Positions 1 to 10,236 of a stretch of 64,000 nucleotides of DNA are shown here, piece by piece (within the stretch, counting starts at the first letter, position 1; every line of letters starts with the position of its first letter). The translations under genes and the position numbers were made by a program. The stretch is taken from NCBI GenBank assembly GCA_947457545.1, contig CANGXD010000001.1, positions 1 through 64,000 on the forward strand, read 5' to 3'. A model generated the notes under the pieces. It had not been told where the DNA came from. It saw nothing but the letters and a program-made list of their open reading frames with translations, and did not search any database. The stretch comes from Gemmatimonadaceae bacterium. GTDB taxonomy: Bacteria > Gemmatimonadota > Gemmatimonadetes > Gemmatimonadales > Gemmatimonadaceae.

Positions 1-93
1 ACCCGTTCCCATCCCGAACACGGTCGTTAAGCCTGATAGCGCCGATGGTACTCCGGGCGAGAGCTCGCGGGAGAGTAGGCCGTCGCCGGCACC
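1..93 (+). rRNA. rrf: 5S ribosomal RNA, 3' portion (truncated at window start)
   Basis: CCGTTCCCATCCCGAACACGG...GTTAAG...GCCGATGGTACT...GGGAGAGTAGG matches the conserved 5S 3' part. Confidence 0.9.
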
Positions 94-97
94 TTTT

Positions 98-144
98 GAC
101 AGCCCCCGTCACGGGATCCTCGGATCCCCGTGGCGGGGGCTGTC
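98..144 (+). terminator. Probable rho-independent terminator of the rRNA operon
   Basis: Long inverted repeat GACAGCCCCCG..ACGGGATCC / GGATCCCCGT..CGGGGGCTGTC directly after 5S, then TGTTTG. Confidence 0.75.
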
Positions 145-193
145 TGTTTGGTGTACCCTTCCTCTCCGATTCACACTCCCCCAACACCCGCTG

Positions 194-1072
194 ATGACCC
201 GAGCAGGTATCGTTACGGTCGCCGGTTTCCCCAACGCCGGCAAATCCACCCTGCTCAATCGCTTGGTGGGAGAAAAACTCGCCATCACTTCCAACAAACC
301 GCAGAGCACCCGACATCGCATCGTCGGACTGCGCACGGAAGGGGAGGCGCAAATGGTCATTCTCGACACCCCCGGGCTCCTCGAGCCCAAAGACACCCTC
401 CACAGCGCCATGCGCAACGCCGCGCTCGCGGCTGTGCGCGATGCCGACGTGCTCGTGCATGTCGTCGATGCGACCTCGCGCATTCCCGACAGCTTCAAAG
501 ACGCCGCGCAACTCGTCGCGGCGCCTCGCGCCCACGTCATTCTGGCGCTCAATAAAGTCGATCTGCTCAAGTCCGAGCAGCGCGACGCGCTCGCCTTGCA
601 GTACCCGGAGGCCGTGCTCATTGCCGCAGCTACGGGCTCCGGCATCGATGCCTTGATCGCGGCCGTCACCGCCAAGTTGCCCGTCAGTCCGTATCTCTAT
701 CCGGATGACGACATCTCCACGCAGCCCGTGCGATTCTTTTGCGCCGAATTCGTGCGCGAAACAGCGCTCGAGCAGCTCGGGGATGAACTGCCGCACGCAC
801 TGGCGTGCGAAATCGAGGAGTTCCGCGAAGGGTCCTCTCCGCTGTACATTCGCGCGGTACTTCATGTCGAACGGGACAGCCAGAAACGCATCGTGATCGG
901 AGCCAGCGGGCAGCAAATCAAAAAACTGGGCAAGAGCGCTCGCGAAAAGATCGAGCGCTTTGTCGGGCAGCCCGTGTACCTCGATTTGTGGGTCAAGGTG
1001 CTCCCCAATTGGCGCAAGAACCGCAGCGCGGTTCTCCGGCTTGGCTACGGCGATCCCACCGAACGCGCGTGA
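194..1072 (+). CDS. era: GTPase Era
   Basis: N-terminal GFPNAGKSTLLNRLVGEKLAITSNKPQSTRH; LDTPG; NKVD; C-terminal KH region (ERDSQKRIVIGASGQQIKKLG). Confidence 0.97.
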   Translation: MTRAGIVTVAGFPNAGKSTLLNRLVGEKLAITSNKPQSTRHRIVGLRTEGEAQMVILDTPGLLEPKDTLHSAMRNAALAAVRDADVLVHVVDATSRIPDSFKDAAQLVAAPRAHVILALNKVDLLKSEQRDALALQYPEAVLIAAATGSGIDALIAAVTAKLPVSPYLYPDDDISTQPVRFFCAEFVRETALEQLGDELPHALACEIEEFREGSSPLYIRAVLHVERDSQKRIVIGASGQQIKKLGKSAREKIERFVGQPVYLDLWVKVLPNWRKNRSAVLRLGYGDPTERA

Positions 1073-2055
1073 GAAGCCGTAGCATCCGTCGAGCCCCCCG
1101 CTTCTCGGGGTGGCTTCTCGCATGGTTGGTGTTGTGTGTCGCCCCCGAGGCCGTAGCACAGAACGGCGGGCTGTTTTTGCTCGTCCCGTTCGGCGCCCGC
1201 GCGGTGGGGCAGGGCGAATCGGTCGCGGCGGACACGACGCTGGGCACCGAAGGCATGTGGTGGAACGCCGCCACGCTCGCGCGCCTCCCCAAACGCGAGC
1301 TGGCGATTCACCACTCGCAAACAGTGATCGCCACGAGTGACATGGTCACCTACGCGGTGCCCTCCAAGGTGCTCGGCACGATCGCGGCGTCGGCGTATCT
1401 CGTGAACTATGGCGATCAGCAGGCGACTGACGCGCAGACGGGCGCGCCCGTCGGCACGATCACGAATCGCAATTATCAGCTCGCCCTGTCGTACGCCACG
1501 CCGGTGGGCAAGCGGCTCAGTGCGGGACTGACCTACAAGTTCATCATGCTGCGCTTTCAGTGTAGCGGCGTGTGTGGGGCCATTCCGGTCATCAGCGGCT
1601 CGACGAGTGCGCTGGATCTGGGGGCACAATACGTTCTGCCGACGGCGCATCCGATTGTGGTGGGCGCTTCCGTTCGCAATCTCGGGCCGGCGCTCCAGGT
1701 GAAGGACGCCGAACAGGCCGATCCGCTCCCGCGTGTCATTCAGCTGGGAGCCCGCACGCGAATTCCGGTGCAGTCACTGGAGCGCTCCAAGGCCTCGCTG
1801 GACGTGTCAGCCGACGTCCTGAGCGCCTCCGCACTTGGCGGTGCGGCGGGGGGCGTGGGCCTCTCGCTCGGGTATCTCGACCAGGCGTTCCTTCGAGCCG
1901 GGTACAAGGTGCAGCGTGGACAGGGGTCGGGGCCGTCGGTCGGTTTCGGCTTTCAGCGCGGGGGCTTTGGCGTGGATATCGCCCGCCGTTTCGACGCGCT
2001 GTCGTCGCAACTTGGCGAGCCCCCAACGTACGTGTCACTCCGGGCGCGCTTCTGA
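1069..2055 (+). CDS. PorV/PorQ-like outer-membrane beta-barrel family protein
   Basis: GTG start overlapping era stop; signal peptide WLLAWLVLCVAPEAVAQ; FLLVPFGARAVGQGESVAA... and YATPVGKRLSAGLTYKF typical of PorV/UPF0164-type proteins. Confidence 0.65.
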   Translation: MRSRSIRRAPRFSGWLLAWLVLCVAPEAVAQNGGLFLLVPFGARAVGQGESVAADTTLGTEGMWWNAATLARLPKRELAIHHSQTVIATSDMVTYAVPSKVLGTIAASAYLVNYGDQQATDAQTGAPVGTITNRNYQLALSYATPVGKRLSAGLTYKFIMLRFQCSGVCGAIPVISGSTSALDLGAQYVLPTAHPIVVGASVRNLGPALQVKDAEQADPLPRVIQLGARTRIPVQSLERSKASLDVSADVLSASALGGAAGGVGLSLGYLDQAFLRAGYKVQRGQGSGPSVGFGFQRGGFGVDIARRFDALSSQLGEPPTYVSLRARF

Positions 2056-2981
2056 TGCGTCTGTTGCAGAGGGGCTCGATCCTCGGAGCGGCATGCCTGA
2101 CGGTGGCGCTGTATAAGGCACCCGTTGCGGCCGCGCAAATGGCACCTGTCGCGCTTCAGCAGCGGCAGGCCTCGTCCTACGTGGGTCAGCCCTCTGCGCC
2201 AGCGTACGAGGCTTCCAGCGCCCTTGCGACGGGGGGCGTTCCGGCCGACCGTCCCGCGCCGTGGTGGGCACCGGCAGCGTCCGGCGTCGTGCCGGGCGCC
2301 GGGCAGTTTGCGCTGAAGCAGCAGCGAAGCGTCGCGTACCTGGTCGCCGAAGCCTTTCTCGTGGTGCAGTACCTGGCCGCCAGACGCGACGGAAATCGCG
2401 AGCGCGATGCCTACCGGGCCCTCGCCGTGAGCGTTGCCCGGAAGCCCTTCGCCGGCTCGCAGCTCGGGAACTGGGATTACTATGAGCGCCTCGAGCAGTT
2501 CCTCGAGAGCGGCGCCTTCGATCGGATTCCCGGCGGCGTGGTGGATCCGGAGACGGACGCGTCCACGTTCAACGGCTTTCGTTGGCAGCTGGCGCGCGAA
2601 ACGTTCTGGCGCGATCCCAATGTCGCCCCCGCACTCGCGAGTGCGGAGTATCAGCGCGCCCTTGCCTTCTACGAGCGCCAAGCCGTCGGTGAGGCCTTTC
2701 GCTGGAGCTGGCGCGACGCTCGACTGCAGCAGGACGTCTATGTGCAGACGATCCGCAGCGCGAATCGCAGTTACCAGCGCGCCGTGAACATGCTCGGGAT
2801 CGTGGCGGTGAACCATCTCGCCAGCCTCATCGACGCGTATGTCAGCGTCCGTCTCCGGCGCTTTGGTGCACCGGAGAAGGGCGGAAGCGGAATGGCGCTT
2901 GGCGGGATCGAGACCACGTACGACGTGACGCCGCTCGGCCAAGCCCGTTTTCAGGCCGGCGTGCGATTGGTTGCCCGATAG
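2055..2981 (+). CDS. Hypothetical exported protein
   Basis: ATG overlaps preceding TGA; signal peptide MRLLQRGSILGAACLTVALYKAPVAAAQ; open to 2981. Confidence 0.6.
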   Translation: MRLLQRGSILGAACLTVALYKAPVAAAQMAPVALQQRQASSYVGQPSAPAYEASSALATGGVPADRPAPWWAPAASGVVPGAGQFALKQQRSVAYLVAEAFLVVQYLAARRDGNRERDAYRALAVSVARKPFAGSQLGNWDYYERLEQFLESGAFDRIPGGVVDPETDASTFNGFRWQLARETFWRDPNVAPALASAEYQRALAFYERQAVGEAFRWSWRDARLQQDVYVQTIRSANRSYQRAVNMLGIVAVNHLASLIDAYVSVRLRRFGAPEKGGSGMALGGIETTYDVTPLGQARFQAGVRLVAR

Positions 2982-3114
2982 ACCTCCGGTATCCCCCGCG
3001 TGAAGCCGGACTCATCTGAAATGTGACGCAGCGCACCCCGTGCCGAACGCACGGGGATGATCGTCTGGTGGTTGAGCGTTTTTCTGCGCGTTTTCGCAGA
3101 AGCGCTGTGGAATC

Positions 3115-4170
3115 TTGCCGGGCGCCGATGCCCGCCCCACCACGACACCGATGACGCACACCCTCAACGATCACATCGCCATGCAGTTGTCGGCGAGAGA
3201 CGGCGCGCCTGCGTGGCTGGCGTCGTGGTGGCGTGCGTACGAGGGGGGCTGTCAGGTCACCGACTCGGCGACGGCGGTGTGGGAGCAGGCGCTCAAGGCC
3301 CGTCCACGGTTAGTGGTGATTGATGCGTGCGGTACGCCGGAGTGGACGGCGGAGGCGATCGCCGCGTGCCGGCGTCTCAAGCGCGATGCGTATACCGGCA
3401 TCGTCCCCGTGTTCGTGATCGTCCCACCGACCGTCTTTGCCGAGGCGTTCGCCGCGGGCGCCGATGAAGTGGTTCGCGAAAGCGTCGATGAACATGAGGC
3501 GCTCGCCCGTCTTGCCGCCATGTTGCGCCGGAGCGATCGCGACACGGATGTGCATCCTTCAACCCGGCTTCCCGGCGCGCGTGAGATCGAGGCCGAACTG
3601 TCACGGCGGGTCGCCTCGGGAGAAAAGTTCGCCGCCTGCTATGCCGACCTCGATCACTTCAAAGAGTTCAACGACCGGTACGGATATCACCACGGAGACC
3701 AGGTCATCCGGTTGGTTGCTCGAATTCTCCACCATGTCGTAAAGGGCCTCTGTCCCGAGGATGGCTTCGTGGGCCATATTGGGGGAGACGATTTCCTGTT
3801 CACGGTGCCGCTCGCGGCCGTGCCACGGGTGTGCGACGAAATCGTCCACGTGTTCGATGAGCTCATTCCTTTGCAGTATTCCGAGCAGGATCGGCGCGTG
3901 GGATATTTCTTCGGCAAGGATCGTCGTGGGCAGCTGCATCGCGTCCCACTCATGACGTTGTCCGTCGGAGTGGTGACGAATCAGCGGCGGCACTTCACCC
4001 GGGGAATCGAGGTCAGCGAGTTGGCGACGGAAATGAAGAGCTATGCGAAGACGTTGCCGGGGTCGGTGTGGGCAGTAGATCGTCGTCGCGACGAATCCGC
4101 CGGCACCACGTTCTCCGGCGCCGACGTAGCGCGCGAGCGCATTGAAAAGCGAACGATGGGAGGCGCGTGA
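3115..4170 (+). CDS. GGDEF-domain protein (putative diguanylate cyclase) with N-terminal receiver-like region
   Basis: CYADLDHFKEFNDRYGYHHGDQVIRLVA and GHIGGDDFLF, LSVGVV, EMKSYAKTLPGS; start uncertain (ATG at 3151 also possible). Confidence 0.85.
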   Translation: MPGADARPTTTPMTHTLNDHIAMQLSARDGAPAWLASWWRAYEGGCQVTDSATAVWEQALKARPRLVVIDACGTPEWTAEAIAACRRLKRDAYTGIVPVFVIVPPTVFAEAFAAGADEVVRESVDEHEALARLAAMLRRSDRDTDVHPSTRLPGAREIEAELSRRVASGEKFAACYADLDHFKEFNDRYGYHHGDQVIRLVARILHHVVKGLCPEDGFVGHIGGDDFLFTVPLAAVPRVCDEIVHVFDELIPLQYSEQDRRVGYFFGKDRRGQLHRVPLMTLSVGVVTNQRRHFTRGIEVSELATEMKSYAKTLPGSVWAVDRRRDESAGTTFSGADVARERIEKRTMGGA

Positions 4171-4967
4171 TGACCGTTTCGTGTCCTGAATGTCGCTCGG
4201 TGTTCCGGGTTGATCCGGCCAAGGTGCCCGCCACCGGAGTGCGGGCGCGTTGCTCGGTATGCGGTGGGGTGATTGCGATTGCGGGCGGCACGCTGCCTGT
4301 GTCGGTGACCCCGGTGGCAGCGAGCACCGCGGTACCGGCCTTCGCGGGCGGTACGTCGCGCGCGACCCCGGGCCTCCCTTCGGCGGCTCCCGCCGTCCGC
4401 CAGCCCACCCCCATTCGCCAACCCGCGCTCTCCGTGCCAACCCCGGCGCGCTCCGCACCGGCAATGCCGACGCCGGCGCGACCGATGGACACCGTTCCGC
4501 GCATGCCGACACCCGCCGCTGTGCCGCGCATGCCGACACCGGCGGCGATGCCCTCGGTGTCGTTCGGGGTGCGACCAACCCCCGCGTTGCCAACCGCGCC
4601 TGTCTCGGCGGCTGGCCCGTCAGTCATGGTGACGTCACCGACGCCGTATCCGGTGCCCACGATGGCCACGCCGGCCGCTGGCACGCCGGCCGAGGGGAAG
4701 AAGCCCATCAATCCGTTCCTCCAGGCAGACCCATCGCAACGTGCGCGGCGACTGGCGCGGGCGCTGGTCTCGGATCTGGTGGCGTACAATCCGCAAAAGC
4801 GTGAGGAAGGTATACGCGAGGGTACCCTGCGCGGGCTTTTTCGCGAAGAAATCAAGAAGAGCTATGAGGAGTATGTGGAGCAGGTAGGGCGCGAGGCCGC
4901 CGAATCGGCCCCCCACTTTCAGGAAGCGCTCAACGACATCCTCGCTGGTGGGCGACGGCTGTTCTAG
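4167..4967 (+). CDS. MJ0042-type zinc-ribbon protein with Pro/Ala-rich linker
   Basis: CPECRSVFRVDPAKVPATGVRARCSVCGG at N-terminus; repeated PRMPTPAA(V/M) low-complexity segment; overlaps upstream stop. Confidence 0.75.
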   Translation: MMTVSCPECRSVFRVDPAKVPATGVRARCSVCGGVIAIAGGTLPVSVTPVAASTAVPAFAGGTSRATPGLPSAAPAVRQPTPIRQPALSVPTPARSAPAMPTPARPMDTVPRMPTPAAVPRMPTPAAMPSVSFGVRPTPALPTAPVSAAGPSVMVTSPTPYPVPTMATPAAGTPAEGKKPINPFLQADPSQRARRLARALVSDLVAYNPQKREEGIREGTLRGLFREEIKKSYEEYVEQVGREAAESAPHFQEALNDILAGGRRLF

Positions 4968-5111
4968 CCTGCGCGGCGCGTGGCGCCGACGACTGTTCCG
5001 GCGTGCGCTGACCCGATAACTTTCCCGTAGTCACGGGCAGGTTACGCAGCAGTCACATTTCGGGCCGCTTTCCCCTGCGGAAGGCGGCTCGTGTCGTACA
5101 CGGAGAGACGC

Positions 5112-6237
5112 ATGCAGGACGGCGAACGGTTGAAGATGCTCGCGAAGTCGGAAGAACGGCTTGCGGACATGCGGAGGTATCTTTGACGTCGAAGCCAAGC
5201 GCTCGACGCTGAACAGCTACGAAGAGGAGATGGCCGACGCGGCGTTCTGGAACGACCAGGAACACGCGCGCGACATCGTTCAGCAGGTCAAGGTCCTCAA
5301 GGGATGGGTCGAACCTGTGGACTCGTTGACCGCCCGTATCGCCGGTGCGCGGGAACTCGATGAGCTGCTCGAGCTCGAACCGGACAAGGCGATGAACGCC
5401 GATCTGGACACCGAAGTTGAACGCATCGTGTCCGAACTCGATGCCTTTGAACTCAAGGGACTGCTGCGCGGGCGCGATGACTTCCGCGATGCGCAGTTGG
5501 AAATCTCCGCCGGCGCGGGCGGCACCGAGGCGCAGGACTGGGCGAGCATGATTCTACGCCTGTATACGCGCTGGGCCGAACGCAAAGGCTTCGAGCTGGA
5601 AATGCTCGACCTCTCCGAAGGCGAAGAAGCCGGCATCAAGGGCGCCGTGCTGGAAATCAAAGGTCAGTACGCGTACGGCTTCCTCCGACCGGAGTCCGGC
5701 GTGCATCGACTCGTGCGCATTTCGCCGTTCGATTCGCAGGCGCGTCGTCACACGAGCTTCGCATCGGTCTTCGTGTATCCGGTCGTGAACGAAGAAATCA
5801 ACATCGAAATTCGCGAAGAAGATTTGCGTATCGATGTGTATCGTGCGTCTGGCGCGGGTGGCCAGCACGTCAACAAGACCTCGAGCGCGGTGCGCATCAC
5901 GCACATGCCGACGGGGATCGTCTGCGCGTCACAAGCCGAGCGTTCGCAGTTCAAGAACAAGGCGACGGCTATGAAGCAGCTCAAGAACAAGCTGTATCAG
6001 CTTGAATCCGACAAGCTGGCGGCCGCGAAGGCCCTGCTCGATGCCAACAAGCAGGACGTGTCTTTCGGCAGCCAGATCCGCAGCTACGTCTTTCAGCCCT
6101 ACACGATGGTCAACGACCACCGCACCGAGCTCAAGATCGCCGATGTCCAGAAGGTTATGGACGGTGATATCGATCCCTTCATCCAGGCGTATCTCAAGCA
6201 GGAGAGCAGTGCCGGTGTGGAAGGGGGGCTGTCGTGA
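5112..6237 (+). CDS. prfB: Peptide chain release factor 2, expressed by programmed +1 frameshift at 5181-5186
   Basis: Short ORF from ATG 5112 ([24 protein letters not shown]) ends in CTT TGA C preceded by GGAGG-TAT; +1 frame continues [16 protein letters not shown]... with GGQ motif ([18 protein letters not shown]). Confidence 0.95.
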
Positions 6238-7766
6238 GCGACGAACCGATGACCAACGCCGCGGACTCCGCCGAACAGAAGCAGGAACTCAATTTCCTGA
6301 TGAAGGCGCGTCGCGAGAAGCTCGACCGGCTGCGTGCGGCGGGCGTGGAGCCGTTCGGCTACTCGTTCGATCGCTCGCACACTGCGAGTGAGGCCGTCGC
6401 TGCCCTTGGGACCGCCGAGGAGGGACCGGAGGTGCGCGTGGCTGGCCGTCTGGTGTCGTGGCGTAGCCAGGGCAAGACGGCGTTCGGTCACCTCGCCGAT
6501 ATGGATGGCAAGGTGCAGCTGTACTTCCGCAAGGACGAAATCGGCGAGGCGCTCTTCGCGCAGCTTGGCGAGTACGACCTCGGCGACTGGATCGGTGTGC
6601 GCGGCAGCATGATGCGCACGCGAACCGGTGAAGCGACAGTGAAGGTCGCGCATGTGGAGCTGCTCTCGAAGTCGCTGCGCCCCTTGCCACTCGGCAAGGA
6701 ACAGCTGGTGGACGGACAAATCGTTCGCTACTCGGCGTTCAGTGACACCGAGCTGCGTGCCCGTCAGCGCTATGCGGACCTCGCGGTGCATCCAGAAGTT
6801 CGCGCGCTGTTTCGCGCGCGGTCCGTATTGACGCGCGCCATTCGAAGCGAGCTCGACGGGCTGGGGTATCTCGAGGTGGAAACGCCGGTGCTCCAGCCGC
6901 TGTACGGCGGCGCGGCGGCCCGTCCGTTCATCACGCACCACAATACGCTCGATATGCCGCTTTACCTGCGCATTGCAGATGAGCTGTATCTCAAGCGACT
7001 CATTGTCGGTGGCTTTGAGCGCGTGTACGAGATCGGCCACGACTTCCGCAATGAAGGCATCGACCGGACGCACAATCCGGAGTTCACGATGCTCGAGTTC
7101 TACGAGGCGTACGCCGACTACACCACGATGATGTCGCGCGTGGAAGCGCTCCTGGTCGCGGCGGCGGCGGCCATTCGCGCCATCCCGATTGTCGGGGAGA
7201 AGGTCCCGCAGCTGGTGACGCCGTTCCCGCGCATCGAGTGGGTGCCGAGCTTGTCCAAGGCGGCGGGGGCAGATGTGATGGCGATCAGCGATGCCGAACT
7301 TCGGACGTTGGCCGAACGTATCGGTGTGCCCAAGGTGGCGACACTGAGTCGCCCCAAGGTGCTCGACGAGATGTTCCAGGCGTTGGTGGAATCGAAGATC
7401 GAGACGCCGACGTTCGTTGTGGATTATCCCAAGGAACTGTCGCCGCTGGCCAAACCGAAGCGTGGCGGCCCCGAGGGGATCACCGAGCGTTTCGAGTTGT
7501 TCGCCCGCGGGAAGGAGCTGGCGAATGCGTTCTCCGAGCTGAACGATCCCATCGACCAGCGTGAACGGTTTGAGGCGCAGGCGGCGCTGCGGGCGGCGGG
7601 CGACGACGAGGCCAGTGGTGTCGACGAGGACTATCTGCGTGCGATGGAGTACGGCATGCCACCAACGGGCGGCGTGGGCATTGGTATCGATCGCCTGTTC
7701 ATGTACCTCACGGACACGCAGAACATCCGCGACGTGATCCTGTTCCCGACGATGCGCCCCGAGTGA
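6234..7766 (+). CDS. lysS: Lysyl-tRNA synthetase (class II)
   Basis: [82 protein letters not shown]. Confidence 0.97.
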   Translation: MSDEPMTNAADSAEQKQELNFLMKARREKLDRLRAAGVEPFGYSFDRSHTASEAVAALGTAEEGPEVRVAGRLVSWRSQGKTAFGHLADMDGKVQLYFRKDEIGEALFAQLGEYDLGDWIGVRGSMMRTRTGEATVKVAHVELLSKSLRPLPLGKEQLVDGQIVRYSAFSDTELRARQRYADLAVHPEVRALFRARSVLTRAIRSELDGLGYLEVETPVLQPLYGGAAARPFITHHNTLDMPLYLRIADELYLKRLIVGGFERVYEIGHDFRNEGIDRTHNPEFTMLEFYEAYADYTTMMSRVEALLVAAAAAIRAIPIVGEKVPQLVTPFPRIEWVPSLSKAAGADVMAISDAELRTLAERIGVPKVATLSRPKVLDEMFQALVESKIETPTFVVDYPKELSPLAKPKRGGPEGITERFELFARGKELANAFSELNDPIDQRERFEAQAALRAAGDDEASGVDEDYLRAMEYGMPPTGGVGIGIDRLFMYLTDTQNIRDVILFPTMRPE

Positions 7767-7776
7767 GTACCGACTC

Positions 7777-9027
7777 GTGAAGGAGCTCGAGTTCGCCATT
7801 GCCTGGCGCTACCTGCGCAGTCGTCGCGGGTCGCGCCTGCTGTCGCTCATCAGCGTGATCGCCATTGGCGGCGTGCTGGTGGGCGTCAGCGCGCTCATCG
7901 TCATCATGGGCGTGATGAATGGATTGCAGCGGGATCTGCGCGAGAAAATTCTGGTCGGCAGCCCCGATCTGCGTGTGTTGCCGTACGGGTCGGATATGCG
8001 CATGCCGGGGTACAGTGAGCTGCTCAAGCGCGTGACGCAGGTGCCGGGCGTGGTGGCGGCTGCGCCGTTCGTGCAGACCCAGGGATTGGTGCGCAATCTC
8101 GGGGGCTATATGGTGGGCACGCAGGTGGTGGGCATCGTCCCGACGGGTCAGCCTGGCGACGATGTCACGACGATACGTCAGCACGTGATTCTCGGCGATT
8201 TTTCGTTCGTGCGCGACAGTGTGTCGCTGCCGGGCGCCGTGCTCGGCAAATTGCTGGCGTCCAAGCTGAACGCGTTTCCGGGAGACACCGTGGTGCTGCT
8301 CGGCGCTGCCGGTCTCGACATGAATGCGTCGACAGGGACGATCGTCCCGCGGGCGGACAGCGTGGTCGTTTCCGGTGTCTTCGAGACGGGGATGTACGAG
8401 TACGACGATTCGTATTTGTATCTGTCGCTCGAAGCCGGACAGCGCTTTGCGGGGTATGGCGGCGATGTGACCGGGATCGAGGTTCGGGCCACCGATCGCT
8501 GGCGCGCGCCGATGCTGGCGGATTCCTTGCGCGCCAAGCTCGAGTCGTCGGTGTACATCCGTGACTGGCAGGAGCAGAACCGGTCGCTCTTCCAGGCACT
8601 CAAGCTCGAGAAGCTTGGCATGAGTGTGATTTTGCTGCTCATCGTGGTCGTCGCCGCATTCAACATCGTGAGTACGCTCACTATGGTGGTGTCGGACAAG
8701 ACGCGCGAGATCGGGATTCTCCGGGCGATGGGCATGCCGGCGGCATCCATCCGGCGCATTTTCCTCTACCAAGGGGTGGTGATCGGCGCGGTGGGGACCG
8801 GCGGTGGACTGGTGCTCGGTCTCGGGGTGGCACTGCTCCTCGAGAAGTACCGGCTCATCGCGCTGGACCCGAGCGTGTATTTCATCGACCACCTGCCGGT
8901 CTCAATTCAGCCGCTCGACGTGCTCACGATCATCGCCGCCAGCGTCGCGATCGCGGCATTGGCGACGCTCTATCCGGCGAATCAGGCGGCCAAGCTGTAT
9001 CCCGTGGAGGCCATTCGTCATGAGTGA
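7777..9027 (+). CDS. LolC/LolE-type lipoprotein-releasing ABC transporter permease
   Basis: FAIAWRYLRSRRGSRLLSLISVIAIGGVLVGVSALIVIMGVMNG; FtsX-like C-terminal TM region. Confidence 0.88.
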   Translation: MKELEFAIAWRYLRSRRGSRLLSLISVIAIGGVLVGVSALIVIMGVMNGLQRDLREKILVGSPDLRVLPYGSDMRMPGYSELLKRVTQVPGVVAAAPFVQTQGLVRNLGGYMVGTQVVGIVPTGQPGDDVTTIRQHVILGDFSFVRDSVSLPGAVLGKLLASKLNAFPGDTVVLLGAAGLDMNASTGTIVPRADSVVVSGVFETGMYEYDDSYLYLSLEAGQRFAGYGGDVTGIEVRATDRWRAPMLADSLRAKLESSVYIRDWQEQNRSLFQALKLEKLGMSVILLLIVVVAAFNIVSTLTMVVSDKTREIGILRAMGMPAASIRRIFLYQGVVIGAVGTGGGLVLGLGVALLLEKYRLIALDPSVYFIDHLPVSIQPLDVLTIIAASVAIAALATLYPANQAAKLYPVEAIRHE

Positions 9028-9739
9028 GTCGAGCGGGGCCGTCGACGCGGTGATCGAGGCCGAAGGCCTCGTCAAGGAATTCCAAGGTGGTGATGGCGGC
9101 ATCATCCGCGTCCTGAACGAGGTCTCGGTCACGGTCCGTCGGGGCGAGATGGTGGCCGTGGTGGGCTCGAGCGGCGCGGGCAAGAGTACGCTGCTGCACG
9201 TGCTGGGCGCCCTCGAGCGCCCGTCGGCGGGGCGCATCCGTCTCGTCGGGCAGGCTGTCGAAGGGTTGCAGGAGGCGGAACTCGACGCCCTCAGGAACCG
9301 CACGGTGGGGTTCGTGTTTCAGTTTCATCATCTGCTGCGCGAGTTCTCGGCGGTCGAGAACGTCATGATGCCGTTGCGGGTGGCGGGAGAAACCGTTCCC
9401 CGGGCCCGCGAACGGGCGATGGCACTGCTCGAGCGCGTGGGGCTGGCCTCCCGAGTGCATCACCGACCCGGGGCGTTGTCCGGTGGCGAGCAACAACGCA
9501 CGGCGGTGGCACGGGCACTTGCCGCTCAACCTGCCGTGCTGCTGGCCGATGAGCCCAGTGGGAATCTCGATCGCTACAACGCGGAAGCGTTGCATGATCT
9601 GTTCGCCGAATTGGCGCGTGACCAGCAGCTGGGATTGGTCGTGGTCACTCACAACCTCTCGTTGGCGGCACGGGCCGATCGGGCGCTATCGTTGGAAGGA
9701 GGACAGTTGGTAGTCTCGGACGTTCACGAGGGGGGCTGA
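9020..9739 (+). CDS. lolD: Lipoprotein-releasing ABC transporter ATP-binding protein LolD
   Basis: Walker A GSSGAGKSTLLHVLGALERPSAG, LSGGEQQRTAVARALA, LLADEPSGNLD; start ATG 9020 overlaps permease gene. Confidence 0.88.
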   Translation: MSESSGAVDAVIEAEGLVKEFQGGDGGIIRVLNEVSVTVRRGEMVAVVGSSGAGKSTLLHVLGALERPSAGRIRLVGQAVEGLQEAELDALRNRTVGFVFQFHHLLREFSAVENVMMPLRVAGETVPRARERAMALLERVGLASRVHHRPGALSGGEQQRTAVARALAAQPAVLLADEPSGNLDRYNAEALHDLFAELARDQQLGLVVVTHNLSLAARADRALSLEGGQLVVSDVHEGG

Positions 9740-10236
9740 TGCTCTGCGACAACTGCAAGGAGCGCGACGCGGTCGTGCACCTCACGCGGATCGTGGACAA
9801 CGCGGTCACGCAGCTCCATTTGTGCGAGAAGTGCGCGGCGGCCAAGGGGGTCGAAACCACCTTGTCGGTGCCGCAGCACCCGTTGGGCGACATTCTGCAG
9901 GCGGTGCAGCAGCAGGCGTCTTCGACCAGTGAAGATGCGGCGGCGTGCGCGTTCTGCGGGGCGTCGGCGCGGGATTTTCGCGCCACCGGTCGTCTGGGGT
10001 GTCCGCACTGCTATGACGCGATGGAGCAGAGTCTGCGGGAGCTCTTGCGTCGACTGCACGGGAGTTCGCGTCACGTGGGGCAGCGTTACGACGCGCCGGC
10101 GTCGCATCTGGTCGAGAAGCCGGACACGCTCCACGACCTGCGCGACCGGTTGCGGCGCGCCGTTGATGGGGAGCAGTTCGAATTGGCGGCGGAGCTCCGG
10201 GATCGGATAAAAGCGCTCGAAACGGAGACTGTATGA
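9739..10236 (+). CDS. mcsA: McsA-like protein (CXXC zinc fingers plus UVR domain)
   Basis: MLCDNCKERDAVVHLTRI, CEKCA, CAFCG, CPHCY; C-terminal UVR (LRDRLRRAVDGEQFELAAELRDRIKALE); followed by mcsB and clpC. Confidence 0.85.
   Translation: MLCDNCKERDAVVHLTRIVDNAVTQLHLCEKCAAAKGVETTLSVPQHPLGDILQAVQQQASSTSEDAAACAFCGASARDFRATGRLGCPHCYDAMEQSLRELLRRLHGSSRHVGQRYDAPASHLVEKPDTLHDLRDRLRRAVDGEQFELAAELRDRIKALETETV

Noticed and set aside
805-1068. N-terminal extension of the PorV-like ORF (start at 805)
   Set aside because: This part overlaps era out of frame; GTG at 1069 followed by a signal peptide is the better start
3036-3056. Hairpin CCCCGTGC/GCACGGGG upstream of the GGDEF gene as a c-di-GMP riboswitch or terminator
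   Set aside because: No GEMM consensus recognised and no T-tract follows; left unassigned
6099-7799. 566-aa antisense ORF opposite lysS
   Set aside because: Shadow ORF over confident lysyl-tRNA synthetase
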